Positions 44,703 to 56,315 of a stretch of DNA of 64,000 nt are shown piece by piece. Numbering within the stretch: position 1 is the stretch's first letter; every line of letters starts with the position of its first letter. Below the pieces are notes generated by a model. It searched no databases. It was not told the DNA's origin and saw only the letters and a list, made by a program, of their open reading frames with translations. Origin of the DNA: Erwinia endophytica (GTDB taxonomy: Bacteria > Pseudomonadota > Gammaproteobacteria > Enterobacterales > Enterobacteriaceae); NCBI RefSeq assembly GCF_009295515.1, contig NZ_RQVV01000026.1, positions 62,001 through 126,000 of the forward strand, given 5' to 3'. The position numbers and the translations under genes were made by a program.

Positions 44703-44837
44703 TTACTGAGCGCTACGCTGAATAGCCCGCCCGCCTGCTGATATATCTTCCCCCACACCACGCGTGGTATTACATGCGGTGAGCAGCGAAGAAAGTAGCA
44801 AAGCGGAGAAGAGCGCAACAATATTTTTCTTTAACAT
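44703..44837 (-). CDS. ecnB: Entericidin B-like lipoprotein
   Basis: A 44-residue small lipoprotein: Lys-rich start [17 protein letters not shown], lipobox LLTAC, then [18 protein letters not shown], the entericidin core predicted to form an amphipathic helix. AAGGAAA precedes the ATG by seven bases. In E. coli the entericidin pair acts as a stationary-phase lysis/antidote module under RpoS and osmotic control (family knowledge). It lies 108 bases downstream of ecnA and is oriented away from efp, as in E. coli. Confidence 0.88.
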   Translation of the reverse strand: MLKKNIVALFSALLLSSLLTACNTTRGVGEDISAGGRAIQRSAQ

Positions 44838-44945
44838 GACAATTTCCTTGTTACCAGACGTTAAAGTACAGCGTATTAAGCATAGCCGTATTTCTGCCTG
44901 ACACGCCTGAAACGCGTAACAAAAGGAAATCTTCAGCCCCGAAGA

Positions 44946-45077
44946 TCAGCTGGCCGCGTGGGAAATAGCACCACCGAGATGCTGAACATCCTCGCCAAAT
45001 CCGTGAAAGGTGTTGCAGGCGCTCAATGCGCTGGTCATCAACAATGCAACAGTAATGAATTTAATCCAGTTCATCAT
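44946..45077 (-). CDS. ecnA: Entericidin A-like lipoprotein
   Basis: A 43-residue lipoprotein: MMNWIKFITVALLMTSALSAC gives signal peptide and lipobox, and NTFHGFGEDVQHLGGAIS matches the entericidin G-x-GEDVQ-x-GG-x-I signature. Two consecutive ATG codons could both start it; the ribosome-binding site is weak (GAG). In E. coli EcnA is the antidote partner of EcnB. It lies immediately downstream of efp, separated by a hairpin. Confidence 0.85.
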   Translation of the reverse strand: MMNWIKFITVALLMTSALSACNTFHGFGEDVQHLGGAISHAAS

Positions 45078-45105
45078 TTACTCAGACTCACATCGTTCAA
45101 GGACT

Positions 45106-45123
45106 GGGCCTGAAACCAGGCCC
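45106..45123 (-). terminator. Hairpin between efp and ecnA
   Basis: GGGCCTG-GTTT-CAGGCCC on the reverse strand, a 7-bp stem 14 bases after the efp stop. It lacks a U run, so it may be a partial terminator. Confidence 0.5.
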
Positions 45124-45136
45124 CTGACCGTTGGGC

Positions 45137-45703
45137 TTATTTTACGCGGGCGACGTATTCACCAGAACGCGTATCAACTTTGATAACTTCACCAATCTGT
45201 ACAAACAATGGTACTTTCACCACCGCGCCAGTAGACAAGGTTGCTGGCTTACCGCCAGTACCCGCGGTATCGCCTTTCAGACCGGGATCGGTATCCACTA
45301 TTTCCAGTTCCACAAAGTTTGGCGGTAACACCTGAATAGGCTTGCCGTTCCACAGAGTCACAATGCACTCCGCATTGTCCAGTAACCATTTCGCCGCATC
45401 CCCGACGGTTTTCGCTTCAACAGGGTGTTGTTCAAACGTTTCCGGGTGCATGAAATGGTAGAACTCACCGTCGTTATACAGGTAGTTCAGATTGGTATCC
45501 ATCACGTCTGCACCTTCGGCAGAGTCGGTAGATTTAAAGGTTTTCTCAACGCGGCTACCGGTCAGCAGACGACGCATTTTCACACGAGCGAAAGCCTGAC
45601 CTTTGCCGGGTTTAACGAACTCGCTGGATTCAATAGCGTAAGGTTCGCCTTCGAACATGATTTTAAGACCGGGACGGAAATCGTTGCTAGAATAAGTTGC
45701 CAT
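45137..45703 (-). CDS. efp: Elongation factor P
   Basis: A 188-residue tRNA-shaped factor that relieves stalling at polyproline. The acceptor lysine is Lys34 in [10 protein letters not shown], the site beta-lysylated by EpmA/EpmB. The KOW-like N-domain and two OB domains are complete, ending GEYVARVK. It is divergent from epmB with a 41-base spacer, so the modification enzyme and substrate share a control region. Confidence 0.98.
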   Translation of the reverse strand: MATYSSNDFRPGLKIMFEGEPYAIESSEFVKPGKGQAFARVKMRRLLTGSRVEKTFKSTDSAEGADVMDTNLNYLYNDGEFYHFMHPETFEQHPVEAKTVGDAAKWLLDNAECIVTLWNGKPIQVLPPNFVELEIVDTDPGLKGDTAGTGGKPATLSTGAVVKVPLFVQIGEVIKVDTRSGEYVARVK

Positions 45704-45744
45704 AAAGGCCCTCTACAATTTAATACTGGTACTTAGCCAAAAAA

Positions 45745-46773
45745 ATGGCACACATTGTAACCCTAAATACCCCTTCGCGAGAAGAATGGTTGCATCAACT
45801 TGCAGATGTAATCACCGATCCCGATGAATTACTGCGCCTTTTAGGCCTTGATGCGCACCCGGTTCTGGCCGCAGGCAGTGATGCTCGTCGTCTTTTCGCC
45901 TTGCGCGTACCCAGAAACTTTGTCGCCAGAATGCAAAAAGGCGATCCACAAGACCCTCTTCTGCTGCAGGTGCTCACCGCCAGCCAGGAATTTATTGACG
46001 CGCCAGGTTACAGCACCGACCCGCTCGATGAGCAGAACAGCGTGGTGCCTGGTCTGTTACATAAATATCATAATCGTGCGCTATTGCTGGTCAAAGGCGG
46101 TTGTGCCGTTAATTGCCGCTATTGCTTCCGTCGCCATTTTCCTTACGCTGATAATCAAGGCAACAAACGCAACTGGCAACAAGCCCTGGAGTATATCCGA
46201 GAGCAACCAGAACTGGATGAGATTATTTTCTCCGGCGGCGATCCGTTAATGGCAAAGGATACGGAACTGGATTGGCTGATTAGCCAACTGGAGCAAATCC
46301 CACAGATTAAAAGATTGCGTATCCACAGTCGGTTGCCAGTGGTCATCCCCTGCCGGGTCACATCTTCATTGTGCGAACGGCTGGCGGAATCTCGTTTGCA
46401 AACCCTGCTGGTCACCCACATCAACCACGCTCAGGAAATTAATGATGAGCTGCGACAGGCATTACTGCAATTAAAACGCGCCGGGGTCACGCTACTGAAC
46501 CAAAGCGTCCTGTTACGCGGTATCAATGACAATGCAGCTACGTTGGCGACGCTGAGTCAGACGCTATTTGATGCCGGAGTGTTGCCCTACTATCTGCACG
46601 TGCTTGATAAAGTACAGGGCGCAGCACATTTTTATGTATCAGATGAGGAAGCACGGGCGATTATGCGCGAATTGCTGGCTTTGGTTTCCGGCTATATGGT
46701 ACCCAAACTGGCGAGAGAGATTGGTGGCGAGCCAAGCAAAACACCTCTCGATTTGCAACTACGTCAGGTTTAA
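45745..46773 (+). CDS. epmB: EF-P-specific lysine 2,3-aminomutase EpmB
   Basis: Radical SAM/PLP enzyme converting (S)-lysine to (R)-beta-lysine for EF-P. The 342-residue length equals E. coli YjeK. The CxxxCxxC cluster motif is in CAVNCRYCFRRHFPY, SAM binding in FSGGDPLMAKD, and the PLP lysine lies in the C-terminal region near HVLDKVQGAAHF. It lacks the long C-terminal multimerisation domain of clostridial aminomutases. Confidence 0.96.
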   Translation: MAHIVTLNTPSREEWLHQLADVITDPDELLRLLGLDAHPVLAAGSDARRLFALRVPRNFVARMQKGDPQDPLLLQVLTASQEFIDAPGYSTDPLDEQNSVVPGLLHKYHNRALLLVKGGCAVNCRYCFRRHFPYADNQGNKRNWQQALEYIREQPELDEIIFSGGDPLMAKDTELDWLISQLEQIPQIKRLRIHSRLPVVIPCRVTSSLCERLAESRLQTLLVTHINHAQEINDELRQALLQLKRAGVTLLNQSVLLRGINDNAATLATLSQTLFDAGVLPYYLHVLDKVQGAAHFYVSDEEARAIMRELLALVSGYMVPKLAREIGGEPSKTPLDLQLRQV

Positions 46774-46807
46774 ACCTGCTCAAAAATTTCCCCGGCACAT
46801 AAAGCAA

Positions 46808-46834
46808 CAGGGATGGTTCAACACGCCATCCCTG
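46808..46834. terminator. Bidirectional hairpin between epmB and yjeI
   Basis: CAGGGATGG/CCATCCCTG, a perfect 9-bp stem with a 9-base loop, placed between convergent genes. Flanking T content is modest. Confidence 0.6.
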
Positions 46835-46861
46835 CCTTACATCACTGAAGACGATGCCGGA

Positions 46862-47212
46862 TTATGGGCACTTATAAACCTGGCCGCTCATTTTACTGTC
46901 CATCGGCACAAAGCTTGACCAGATATTTTGGGTTGGGCTGGTCGCGCCATAAATGACATTGCCGCCCATTTCTGCCGCCCGGTTACGCAGATCGTTTGCC
47001 GCACCACGCAACGAGCTCATTTCCCCACCACCTGCGCCACTCAACCAGTTACTCTGTGAACCGGTCAGGGTACCGAGCAGTTGGCAATCGCTTGCTGGCT
47101 GTTTATCGGTAAAGGTGACCCGCTCCCCTCCAGCACTCAGTGTTTTAGAACTGCTACAACCCGCCAGCAGCATGGCCGCCACAGAAAGTCCCAGCAAGAC
47201 GTTAATCCGCAT
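46862..47212 (-). CDS. yjeI: DUF4156 lipoprotein YjeI
   Basis: A 116-residue lipoprotein. The start MRINVLLGLSVAAMLLAGC has a lipobox LLAGC, and the mature part includes SDCQLLGTLTGSQSNWLSG, RGAANDLRNRAAEMGGNVIYG and QVYKCP, matching E. coli YjeI. GGGGA precedes the ATG by six bases; the open frame extends 47 codons further up without support. Function is unknown. It is likely outer-membrane anchored. Confidence 0.88.
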   Translation of the reverse strand: MRINVLLGLSVAAMLLAGCSSSKTLSAGGERVTFTDKQPASDCQLLGTLTGSQSNWLSGAGGGEMSSLRGAANDLRNRAAEMGGNVIYGATSPTQNIWSSFVPMDSKMSGQVYKCP

Positions 47213-47351
47213 TTTAATCCCCATTATTATCATCAGAGTCATTCCTGATCGTACCGGACACCCGGGTCTTGATATAAGCATCCGTTGCCCAATTTGTGAT
47301 AAATCGTTGTTCAGGTCGCTTCTTGCGCCCTTACTTATACTATTTCCCCCC

Positions 47352-47386
47352 AAAAAGAAAAACCCCCTGTCAGGGACAGAGGGTTT
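47352..47386 (-). terminator. Terminator of groSL
   Basis: On the reverse strand AAACCCTCTGTC-CCT-GACAGGGGGTTT forms a long stem followed by TTCTTTTT, 23 bases after groL. Confidence 0.85.
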
Positions 47387-47408
47387 CTTTTTAACACAGT
47401 GGGGAGGA

Positions 47409-49067
<1,659 letters not shown>

Positions 49068-49101
49068 TTAAATTCGTTTCGTTCAGTGAGTTACACGTAA
49101 A

Positions 49102-49395
49102 TTAAGCTTCAACAATTGCCAAAATGTCGCTCTCAGAAATGATCAGCACTTCCTCATTATCGATTTTCTCAGTTTTCGCGCCATAGCCTTCACTGAAAAT
49201 GACCACATCACCGACTTTCACGTCTAATGGTTTCACTTCGCCACTTTCGAGGATACGGCCATTGCCAACAGCCAGCACTTCGCCACGGGTAGACTTGCCT
49301 GCTGCAGAGCCGGTCAGAACAATGCCTCCAGCTGATTTAGATTCCACTTCTTTACGCTTGACGATAACACGGTCGTGCAATGGACGAATTTTCAT
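49102..49395 (-). CDS. groS: Co-chaperonin GroES
   Basis: A 97-residue lid heptamer subunit: [18 protein letters not shown] start, mobile loop around [15 protein letters not shown], then [18 protein letters not shown]. The start at 49395 has AAAGGAGAG upstream; 16 further codons in frame are not used. Confidence 0.98.
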   Translation of the reverse strand: MKIRPLHDRVIVKRKEVESKSAGGIVLTGSAAGKSTRGEVLAVGNGRILESGEVKPLDVKVGDVVIFSEGYGAKTEKIDNEEVLIISESDILAIVEA

Positions 49396-49478
49396 TGATA
49401 ACTCTCCTTTGAGAAGTCCAATCAGTTTTTTTGGGATGAACACCGGGCTTCACTGGCACCGGCATTGTGACGGAAGAG

Positions 49479-49505
49479 ATAAGGACGAACAGAGAACCTT
49501 TCAAG
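49479..49505 (-). promoter_or_regulatory. Candidate sigma-32 heat-shock promoter of groSL
   Basis: On the reverse strand CCCTTGAA (core CTTGAA 49500-49505) is a perfect sigma-32 -35. The -10 region, CCTTAT at 49479-49484 after 15 bases, is a poor match to CCCCAT. No CIRCE inverted repeat is seen. Confidence 0.5.
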
Positions 49506-49572
49506 GGCAAAAAAATAAAAATTTTTCTTCTGCGTCACAACTGCACAAATAACGATCAAAAGCGGCCTTTGA

Positions 49573-49598
49573 AAAACAAACGGGCGGAATCTCCGCCC
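49573..49598 (-). terminator. Terminator of fxsA
   Basis: On the reverse strand GGGCGGA-GAT-TCCGCCC forms a 7-bp stem followed by GTTTGTTTTTC, 10 bases past the fxsA stop. Confidence 0.8.
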
Positions 49599-49607
49599 TG
49601 CTGTACC

Positions 49608-50072
49608 TTACCGCTCATCACCACCATCATTATGTTCAATCCGTTTTACATCCTTGCGTTCATACTCGCCATCCACAGTAAAACCCCCGCTATCCGGCGT
49701 TGCGCCAGAACCGCGCCATACACGCAGATGCGGCATCAGTTTCAGCGTCAAATGCTTCTGCACTGGCGGCAGCAGTAACAGCAGCCCCAGACAATCGGTA
49801 AAAAAACCCGGCAACAACAGTAAAAAACCCGCCAGAATCAACGAGACACTTTTTACCATCTCGGCCGCCGGACTCTCCCCCGCCGCCAGCTTCTGCTGCA
49901 TTAACATAAAATTCTTTATCCCCTGGTTTCTCACCAGCGAGATACCAATACACGAACTGAACACCACCAACAGCATGGTTAGCAGAACACCCAGCACATG
50001 CGCGACCTGAATAAAGAGGCTTATCTCAATCCACGCGAGAACAAATAGCACTAAAAACGGTAACCAGCGCAC
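49608..50072 (-). CDS. fxsA: Inner-membrane protein FxsA
   Basis: A 154-residue membrane protein whose overproduction relieves F exclusion of phage T7 in E. coli. It has spans at about 3-22, 26-45 and 75-110 (SLILAGFLLLLPGFFTD, LGLLLLLPPVQKHL). The C-terminal tail is hydrophilic. The start is GTG at 50072 (VRWLPFLVLF aligns with the E. coli start MRWLPFIAIF) with AGGAG seven bases upstream. yjeH, which neighbours it in E. coli, is missing. Confidence 0.92.
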   Translation of the reverse strand: MRWLPFLVLFVLAWIEISLFIQVAHVLGVLLTMLLVVFSSCIGISLVRNQGIKNFMLMQQKLAAGESPAAEMVKSVSLILAGFLLLLPGFFTDCLGLLLLLPPVQKHLTLKLMPHLRVWRGSGATPDSGGFTVDGEYERKDVKRIEHNDGGDER

Positions 50073-50442
50073 CGCAATCTCCTGTTGCCCGGAGCTATCC
50101 CGCACAAGACGTGACAGCAAAAAAGGAAGGTCATTATGACCGTATTTTTTCAGAGATGGACACCCTACCCGCATTTTTCAACCATAGAGGTGAAAATTCA
50201 TATTCTTCATCAAAATATGTCTATGATCACAGAATGTCGAAGGCGCTTGAAAAAGAAGGTAATTTTAGTGTTCAGCAGCCAGACTTTTGGCCGCTAACAG
50301 CATATAATCGCGTCCCATCAGCCGTAAACAGATCAAATATCGCCGCCAGCCATTCATGCCCCACAATGACGTTGTTTGTGATAACTCATATACCCGATAG
50401 TGACTGAAAAGATAATGGGTATTAACAACAAGAAGGTTGCTC
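50073..50442. other. Divergent control region between fxsA and aspA
   Basis: There are 370 bases between the divergent genes. An open frame at 50111-50407 has no ribosome-binding site and no recognisable similarity. TTTGTGATAACTCATA near 50370-50386 resembles a degenerate CRP site, which would fit catabolite control of aspA, but the right half is poor. Confidence 0.35.
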
Positions 50443-51876
50443 ATGACTACTAACATTCGTATCGAAGAAGACCTGTTAGGTATACGTGAAGTCCCGGCAG
50501 ACGCTTACTACGGAGTTCATACTCTGCGCGCGATTGAAAACTTCGCTATCAGTAGTAGCAAAATCAGCGATATTCCTGAATTTGTCCGCGGCATGGTCAT
50601 GGTCAAAAAAGCGGCGGCCATGGCTAATAAAGAACTACAGACCATTCCACACCACCTCGCCGATATCATTATTCAGGCCTGTGATGAGGTCCTGAACAAC
50701 GGTAAATGCATGGATCAGTTTCCGGTTGATGTCTATCAAGGCGGCGCGGGCACCTCGGTGAACATGAATACCAATGAAGTACTGGCAAATATTGGCCTGG
50801 AACTGATGGGCCACCACAAAGGGGAATACCAGTACCTCAATCCAAACGACCACATCAACAAGTGCCAGTCCACTAACGATGCCTACCCAACAGGTTTCCG
50901 CATCGCGGTTTACTCTTCAATTCTGAAGCTACTGGATGCCATCAGACAACTGAGCGAAGGTTTCCGGCACAAGGGCATTGAGTTTAACACGATCCTGAAA
51001 ATGGGACGTACTCAGTTGCAAGATGCGGTGCCGATGACTTTGGGCCAGGAATTTCACGCCTTTAGCGTCCTGCTGAATGAAGAAATCAAAAACATCTTAC
51101 GCACCGCTGAACTGCTGCTGGAGGTTAACCTCGGCGCCACCGCAATCGGTACCCGCCTCAACACGCCGGATGGCTACCAGCCGTTAGCGGTTAAAAAACT
51201 GGCCGAAGTCAGTAATCTGCCATGCGTACCGGCGGAAGATTTGATTGAAGCAACATCTGACTGCGGTGCTTACGTCATGGTGCACAGCGCGCTGAAGCGC
51301 CTGGCCGTGAAGCTGTCGAAGATCTGCAACGATCTCCGTCTGCTCTCGTCCGGTCCACGTGCAGGTCTGAATGAAATCAATCTGCCGGAACTGCAGGCGG
51401 GTTCCTCTATCATGCCAGCCAAGGTGAATCCTGTGGTACCAGAGGTGGTGAATCAAGTGTGCTTCAAGGTGATCGGCAATGATGTCACCGTGACGATGGC
51501 CGCCGAAGCGGGTCAGCTACAGCTCAACGTAATGGAGCCCGTGATCAGCCAGGCAATGTTTGAGTCAGTGCATATTCTCACCAACGCTTGCACGAATCTC
51601 CTGGAAAAATGTGTGAAGGGGATAACCGCTAACAAAGCGGTATGTGAAGCCTACGTGTTCAACTCTATCGGTATCGTGACTTACCTGAACCCTTATATTG
51701 GCCACCACAATGGCGATATTGTCGGAAAAATTTGTGCCGAAACGGGCAAAAGTGTGCGTGAAGTGGTGCTGGAACGCGGTTTGCTGAGCGAAACACAGTT
51801 GGATGACATTTTCTCGCCCCAAAACCTGATGTTTCCGGCCTATAAAGCTAAACGCTATACAGATGAAAATGAGTGA
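50443..51876 (+). CDS. aspA: Aspartate ammonia-lyase
   Basis: Reversible deamination of aspartate to fumarate, feeding fumarate respiration with DcuA and Frd. The 477-residue protein carries the fumarase/aspartase signature [15 protein letters not shown] with the catalytic Ser, plus [14 protein letters not shown] and [18 protein letters not shown] spaces the ATG at 50443; a TTG six bases earlier is not used. dcuA follows after 115 bases. Confidence 0.97.
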   Translation: MTTNIRIEEDLLGIREVPADAYYGVHTLRAIENFAISSSKISDIPEFVRGMVMVKKAAAMANKELQTIPHHLADIIIQACDEVLNNGKCMDQFPVDVYQGGAGTSVNMNTNEVLANIGLELMGHHKGEYQYLNPNDHINKCQSTNDAYPTGFRIAVYSSILKLLDAIRQLSEGFRHKGIEFNTILKMGRTQLQDAVPMTLGQEFHAFSVLLNEEIKNILRTAELLLEVNLGATAIGTRLNTPDGYQPLAVKKLAEVSNLPCVPAEDLIEATSDCGAYVMVHSALKRLAVKLSKICNDLRLLSSGPRAGLNEINLPELQAGSSIMPAKVNPVVPEVVNQVCFKVIGNDVTVTMAAEAGQLQLNVMEPVISQAMFESVHILTNACTNLLEKCVKGITANKAVCEAYVFNSIGIVTYLNPYIGHHNGDIVGKICAETGKSVREVVLERGLLSETQLDDIFSPQNLMFPAYKAKRYTDENE

Positions 51877-51991
51877 TATATCCGGCTGAACCAGACCAGC
51901 CATGGTCGTTCTGTGAACACCGTGCCTTTTTTAACGATGCCGCCTACCTATTATTAACGGTTGATGAGCAAAAAACGCAGGAAGAGTAAGT

Positions 51992-53287
51992 ATGATTATA
52001 TCGGAGTTGATCATCGTACTGGCGGCGATCTATCTGGGAGCGCGGTTGGGCGGCATCGGCATCGGCTTTGCTGGTGGCGTCGGGATGCTGATCCTCACCA
52101 CAGGCTTTCAGATTAAGCCCGGCGTGATTCCCTTCGATGTAATTGAAATCATCATGGGGGTTATCGTGGCCATCGCGGCAATGCAAGTTGCGGGCGGCAT
52201 GGATTATCTGGTTAGCCGTGCCGAGCGCTTACTGCGTAAACATCCACGCTACATTACGTTTCTGGCTCCGTTAGTAACCTATGTAATGACTCTGCTGGCG
52301 GGTACCGGTCACACGGCATTTTCAACGCTGCCAGTGATTGCTGAGGTGGCGAAGGAACAGGGTATTCGCCCTTCCCGCCCACTGTCCATTGCCGTTGTCG
52401 CGTCACAAATAGCTATCACGGCTTCCCCCATTTCGGCGGCCGTGGTGTTTTTTTCCGGCATTTTAGAAGCGAAAGGCATCAGTTATCTGGGTCTGCTTTC
52501 GGTGGCTATTCCCTCTACCATGGTCGCCATTTTCCTCGCGGCAATCATCACGAATTTCCTGGGCAAAGAACTGAAAGACGATCCGGTGTATCAGGAACGG
52601 CTGGCAAAAGGCGAAATCGTGCTACGTGGAACACGCGTGTTCAACGTCCAGCCCGGAGCAAAACGTTCGGTGCTACTGTTCCTGCTGGGTATTGTCGCCG
52701 TGGTGCTGTACGCCGCCGCACTCAGTGTTGGACTCATCACGCATCCGGTACTGTCGCGTAATGAAGCCATTGTGGTGTTTATGCTGACTGTCGCGGCCTT
52801 GATCTGTATGACCTGCAAGGTAGAGTGTGACAGGATCCTCTCTGCCAGTACTTTCAAATCCGGTATGAGCGCCTGTATCTGTGTGATGGGGGTGGCCTGG
52901 CTGGGCGACACGTTTGTGCAAGCACACATCGGTGAAATTCAACGAGTGGCTGACGCCTGGCTCAGTGACTATCCATGGATGCTGGCCGTGGTTTTATTCT
53001 TTACGGCAACCCTGCTCTATTCTCAAGCCGCCACCACGAAAGCCCTGATGCCTGCTGCGCTCTTACTGGGCGTATCGCCGGTGACCGCGGTGGCTTCTTT
53101 TGCCGCCGTCTCGGCCCTGTTTGTGCTGCCGACCTATCCGACGCTGCTGGCCGCAGTGGAAATGGATGAGACCGGCTCCACTCGCATCGGCAAATTCGTT
53201 TTCAACCACTCCTTCATTGTACCTGGAACGCTGGCCATCATGTTCTCAGTCGCCCTGGGGTTCCTGTTCGGCCATCTGTTCCTGTGA
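51992..53287 (+). CDS. dcuA: Anaerobic C4-dicarboxylate antiporter DcuA
   Basis: A 431-residue inner-membrane exchanger (aspartate or fumarate in, succinate out) with 10-11 spans. Characteristic segments include LGGIGIGFAGGVGMLIL, AGTGHTAFSTLPVIAEVAKEQGIRPSRPLS and FVLPTYPTLLAAVEMDETGSTRIG. AGGAAG precedes the ATG. With aspA and frdABCD it completes aspartate-to-succinate fumarate respiration in this window. Confidence 0.96.
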   Translation: MIISELIIVLAAIYLGARLGGIGIGFAGGVGMLILTTGFQIKPGVIPFDVIEIIMGVIVAIAAMQVAGGMDYLVSRAERLLRKHPRYITFLAPLVTYVMTLLAGTGHTAFSTLPVIAEVAKEQGIRPSRPLSIAVVASQIAITASPISAAVVFFSGILEAKGISYLGLLSVAIPSTMVAIFLAAIITNFLGKELKDDPVYQERLAKGEIVLRGTRVFNVQPGAKRSVLLFLLGIVAVVLYAAALSVGLITHPVLSRNEAIVVFMLTVAALICMTCKVECDRILSASTFKSGMSACICVMGVAWLGDTFVQAHIGEIQRVADAWLSDYPWMLAVVLFFTATLLYSQAATTKALMPAALLLGVSPVTAVASFAAVSALFVLPTYPTLLAAVEMDETGSTRIGKFVFNHSFIVPGTLAIMFSVALGFLFGHLFL

Positions 53288-53326
53288 GCCTGACGTGAAT
53301 TCAGGTCATGTTACATCCTGATAAGC

Positions 53327-53362
53327 CTCTGTCGGCTCAGCATGATATAGTGACCGACAGAG
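53327..53362 (+). terminator. Hairpin after dcuA
   Basis: CTCTGTCGG/CCGACAGAG, a 9-bp stem with an 18-base loop, 40 bases past dcuA and without a U run. The rest of the 156-base spacer to dsbD holds no cutA, unlike E. coli. Confidence 0.4.
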
Positions 53363-53443
53363 ATAAGGATGGCCTCCTGAGCTCATCCAGTGCGGTAGCG
53401 GGACGTTGTCTGTATCGCCGGTTTACTCAGTCCAACATGGAGA

Positions 53444-55201
53444 ATGTGGTTACCTGCCATGGCTAAGTCCTTTACAACATTTATTTTCCTGCTGCTAACC
53501 GCCCTGCATTGTCTCCCTGCGGACGCGTCACTGTTCGGACAAAATAATTCCAGTCACTTCGTCACCGCCGATCAGGCGTTTGCCTTTGATTTCAACCAGC
53601 AAGCCAACCAACTTACGCTCACCTGGCAGGTGAAGCCGGGCTACTATCTCTATCGTCAGCAAATTAAGATCTCAGCACAAGGGGCGACACTGGTTGACTG
53701 GACACTGCCAGCAGGTAAACCACATGAAGATGAATTTTACGGTAAAACAGAGATTTATCCTGAGGACCTGACGCTGCCTTTAACGTTACAGCAGGCCGCT
53801 AAAGGGGCGACGCTAGCGGTCACCTGGCAGGGCTGCGCCAGCGCGGGTTTCTGTTATCCACCGGAAACCCGTACCGTGCCGCTCAATGAGGTTGCGGCAA
53901 ACACCGGAAAAAATGATGGGACCGCGGCTGGCACGCAGCGTACCGCTTCAGGCGTGGCGCCAGTTCAGCGACCAGTGTCTCCTGGCGATAGCCTGCCATT
54001 CTCTCCGTTGTGGGCATTGCTGATTGGTATCGGTGTCGCTTTCACGCCGTGCGTCCTGCCGATGTATCCACTGATCTCCGGTATTATCCTTGGTGGCAAT
54101 CGGCAGTATTCGCTGGTCCGCCTGTTTACACTGGCGCTGGTTTATGTGCAGGGCATGGCGTTGACCTACACACTGATGGGGGTGATTGTCGCGGCAGCCG
54201 GTTTGCGCTTTCAGGCTGCTTTACAAGCGCCAGCGGTGTTGATTGCCCTGTCAATCGTCTTTATCCTGCTGGCACTGTCGATGTTCGGCCTGTTCACCCT
54301 GCAATTGCCTTCCTCGCTGCAGACCCGCTTAACGCTGTGGAGCAACCGTCAGCAAGGTGGCTCGCTGCCGGGCGTCTTCCTGATGGGGGCGCTGGCTGGG
54401 CTCATTTGTTCCCCCTGCACCACTGCCCCCCTCAGCGCTATTCTGTTATATATCGCGCAAAGCGGAAAAATGCTGGCTGGCGCCGGCACACTGTATCTGT
54501 ATGCATTGGGCATGGGACTGCCGCTGATCGCCGTGACGCTGTTCGGTAACCGTTTGCTACCGAAAAGCGGAGCGTGGATGCAAACGGTTAAGGAAGGCTT
54601 TGGTTTTGTCATCCTCGCACTTCCCGTGTTCCTGTTGGAGCGCGTCATTGGTGAGCTCTGGGGCCTGAGATTGTGGAGCCTGCTCGGCGTGGCTTTCTTT
54701 GGCTGGGCCTTTATCAGTCTGAAATCGGCCAATGGCTGGCAGCGCCTGGCGCAGATCCTGATGCTGACCGCCGCCCTGGTCGCTGCTCGCCCATTGCAGG
54801 ACTGGGCTTTTGCCTCACCGACCACCGAAGCGAAACCAGCCCACCTGAACTTTGCCCGCATTAGCGGCACCGATCAACTTAACCAGGCGCTACAACAGAG
54901 CAACGGACGCATCACGATGCTCGATCTCTATGCTGACTGGTGCGTAGCCTGTAAAGAGTTCGAAAAATACACCTTCAGCCAGTCTGACGTGCAAACAGCG
55001 CTGAAAAATATTCAGTTGTTACAGGCCGATGTCACCGCAAACAATGCACAAGACAGCGAACTCCTAAAGCAGCTCCAGGTGTTGGGCCTGCCAACCATTT
55101 TATTCTTTGATGTCCACGGCAAAGAAATCCCTCAGTCCCGCGTGACCGGTTTTATGGATGCGGCCGCGTTTAAGCAGCATTTGCACAAACTGGCCAATTA
55201 A
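53444..55201 (+). CDS. dsbD: Thiol:disulfide interchange protein DsbD
   Basis: Carries electrons from cytoplasmic thioredoxin to periplasmic DsbC/DsbG and CcmG. Domains: signal peptide, N-terminal alpha domain with the Cys pair in [12 protein letters not shown], eight-span beta domain with Cys in [11 protein letters not shown] and [10 protein letters not shown], and a C-terminal thioredoxin-like gamma domain with [10 protein letters not shown]. The 585-residue length is typical. The start may be ATG 53444 (GGAG very close) or ATG 53459 (MAKSF, weaker site). A DNA hairpin at 55218-55241 follows. Confidence 0.94.
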   Translation: MWLPAMAKSFTTFIFLLLTALHCLPADASLFGQNNSSHFVTADQAFAFDFNQQANQLTLTWQVKPGYYLYRQQIKISAQGATLVDWTLPAGKPHEDEFYGKTEIYPEDLTLPLTLQQAAKGATLAVTWQGCASAGFCYPPETRTVPLNEVAANTGKNDGTAAGTQRTASGVAPVQRPVSPGDSLPFSPLWALLIGIGVAFTPCVLPMYPLISGIILGGNRQYSLVRLFTLALVYVQGMALTYTLMGVIVAAAGLRFQAALQAPAVLIALSIVFILLALSMFGLFTLQLPSSLQTRLTLWSNRQQGGSLPGVFLMGALAGLICSPCTTAPLSAILLYIAQSGKMLAGAGTLYLYALGMGLPLIAVTLFGNRLLPKSGAWMQTVKEGFGFVILALPVFLLERVIGELWGLRLWSLLGVAFFGWAFISLKSANGWQRLAQILMLTAALVAARPLQDWAFASPTTEAKPAHLNFARISGTDQLNQALQQSNGRITMLDLYADWCVACKEFEKYTFSQSDVQTALKNIQLLQADVTANNAQDSELLKQLQVLGLPTILFFDVHGKEIPQSRVTGFMDAAAFKQHLHKLAN

Positions 55202-55270
55202 ACGACACTAAAAAAGATTTTCCAGTCTGAAGGCTGGAAAAATTCATTCGGCATTCAAGAGGAGAGTCAC

Positions 55271-55849
55271 TTGCAACGTGAACAGGTACTCGAGCATGCA
55301 CTGCACGTGCTCGAGCAACAGGGCCTGGCGGCCTCCACATCGTTTGCCATGATGGCGAATGAAGCAGTCTGTCAGGAAACAGACTTACGCCGCTTCTGGC
55401 CTGATCGTGAAGCACTGTTGTATGACGCCTTGCGCTATCACAGCCAGCAAGTTGATATCTGGCGGAGTAAGCTGTTGCTGGATGAAACGCTGAACGCCGA
55501 ACAGAAGCTGCTAATGCGTTACCAGGTGCTTGAAGAGTCAGTACGTAATAACCGCTATCCAGGCTGCCTGTTTATTGCCGCCTGCAGCTTTTACCCTCAA
55601 CCTGACCATCCCATCCATCAGATTGCCGAACTGCAAAAACGCGCCTCCTGGCAATACACTCATGATCTTCTGAACGAACTGGATATCGAAAATCCCACTT
55701 TGGTCGCTCATCAAATGGAGTTGATCCTCGAAGGTTGCCTGAGTCGCCTGCTGGTAAAGCGTAACGTGCAGGAAGTGATCACGGCCCGCACCCTGGCTGA
55801 AGATGTTCTGAATATTGCTTTGTGCCGCAAAAATGGTGCCCTGGCCTGA
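55271..55849 (+). CDS. yjdC: TetR-like transcriptional regulator YjdC
   Basis: A 192-residue TetR-type protein (E. coli YjdC 191). It has an N-terminal helix-turn-helix region with [18 protein letters not shown] and the ligand-binding half with [17 protein letters not shown] and [15 protein letters not shown]. The start is TTG at 55271 with GAGGAGAG five bases upstream. It follows dsbD by 69 bases, as in E. coli. Its target is unknown. Confidence 0.88.
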   Translation: MQREQVLEHALHVLEQQGLAASTSFAMMANEAVCQETDLRRFWPDREALLYDALRYHSQQVDIWRSKLLLDETLNAEQKLLMRYQVLEESVRNNRYPGCLFIAACSFYPQPDHPIHQIAELQKRASWQYTHDLLNELDIENPTLVAHQMELILEGCLSRLLVKRNVQEVITARTLAEDVLNIALCRKNGALA

Positions 55850-55920
55850 ATCAGTTTCACGCGATACGCATAAAAAGCAGCCATTCAGTCGTTGTTTAGC
55901 TTTTTTTTGTGACAAAGCCG

Positions 55921-55949
55921 TTGACGGAAGACGGCCTTTACGGTTTAAT
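55921..55949 (+). promoter_or_regulatory. Promoter of the tRNA-Phe gene
   Basis: TTGACG (55921-55926) and TTTAAT (55944-55949) with 17-base spacing and a GC-rich discriminator GCGCCCCG, directly before the tRNA. Confidence 0.8.
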
Positions 55950-55959
55950 GCGCCCCGTT

Positions 55960-56035
55960 GCCCGGATAGCTCAGTCGGTAGAGCAGGGGATTGAAAATCC
56001 CCGTGTCCTTGGTTCGATTCCGAGTCCGGGCACCA
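55960..56035 (+). tRNA. tRNA-Phe (GAA)
   Basis: A 76-base tRNA with encoded CCA: acceptor GCCCGGA/TCCGGGC, D-arm AGCTCAGTCGGTAGAGC, anticodon arm GGGGATTGAAAATCCCC (anticodon GAA) and T-arm ending GGTTCGATTCCGAGTCC. Position after yjdC corresponds to E. coli pheU, a frequent integration site. Everything downstream in the window is accessory. Confidence 0.98.
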
Positions 56036-56044
56036 CTCATTCAT

Positions 56045-56071
56045 AAACGGACCTCTACGGAGGTCCGTTTT
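56045..56071 (+). terminator. Terminator of the tRNA-Phe gene
   Basis: AAACGGACCTC/GAGGTCCGTTT type stem (11 bp, 4-base loop) followed by TTGCTTT, 9 bases after CCA. Confidence 0.88.
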
Positions 56072-56315
56072 GCTTTGGCTTCTCCGCCAAAATCAACGGT
56101 TCATCACTTACCGCATTCCGCCCGTCCTCCACATCAAACTGCCTGTGCGGGTACAAATGAAGGCATGGTCTGATTCGATAAAATTTATTCCCTTTTCACT
56201 TTCAGTGGGACCGCACTGTAACGCGCCTTGACGCCTTCGTTATCGCATCCTGTAGAAACATGACACGCGCGGTAAGAGTGTCACACGACAGAAGATGGCA
56301 AGATTGCCTCACGCG

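Noticed and set aside
50111..50407. 98-codon forward frame in the fxsA-aspA spacer
   Set aside because: No ribosome-binding site, no family resemblance, overlaps the control region and the start of fxsA.
56036..56315. Phage attachment site after tRNA-Phe
   Set aside because: No second copy of the tRNA 3' end and no integrase could be found in the window.
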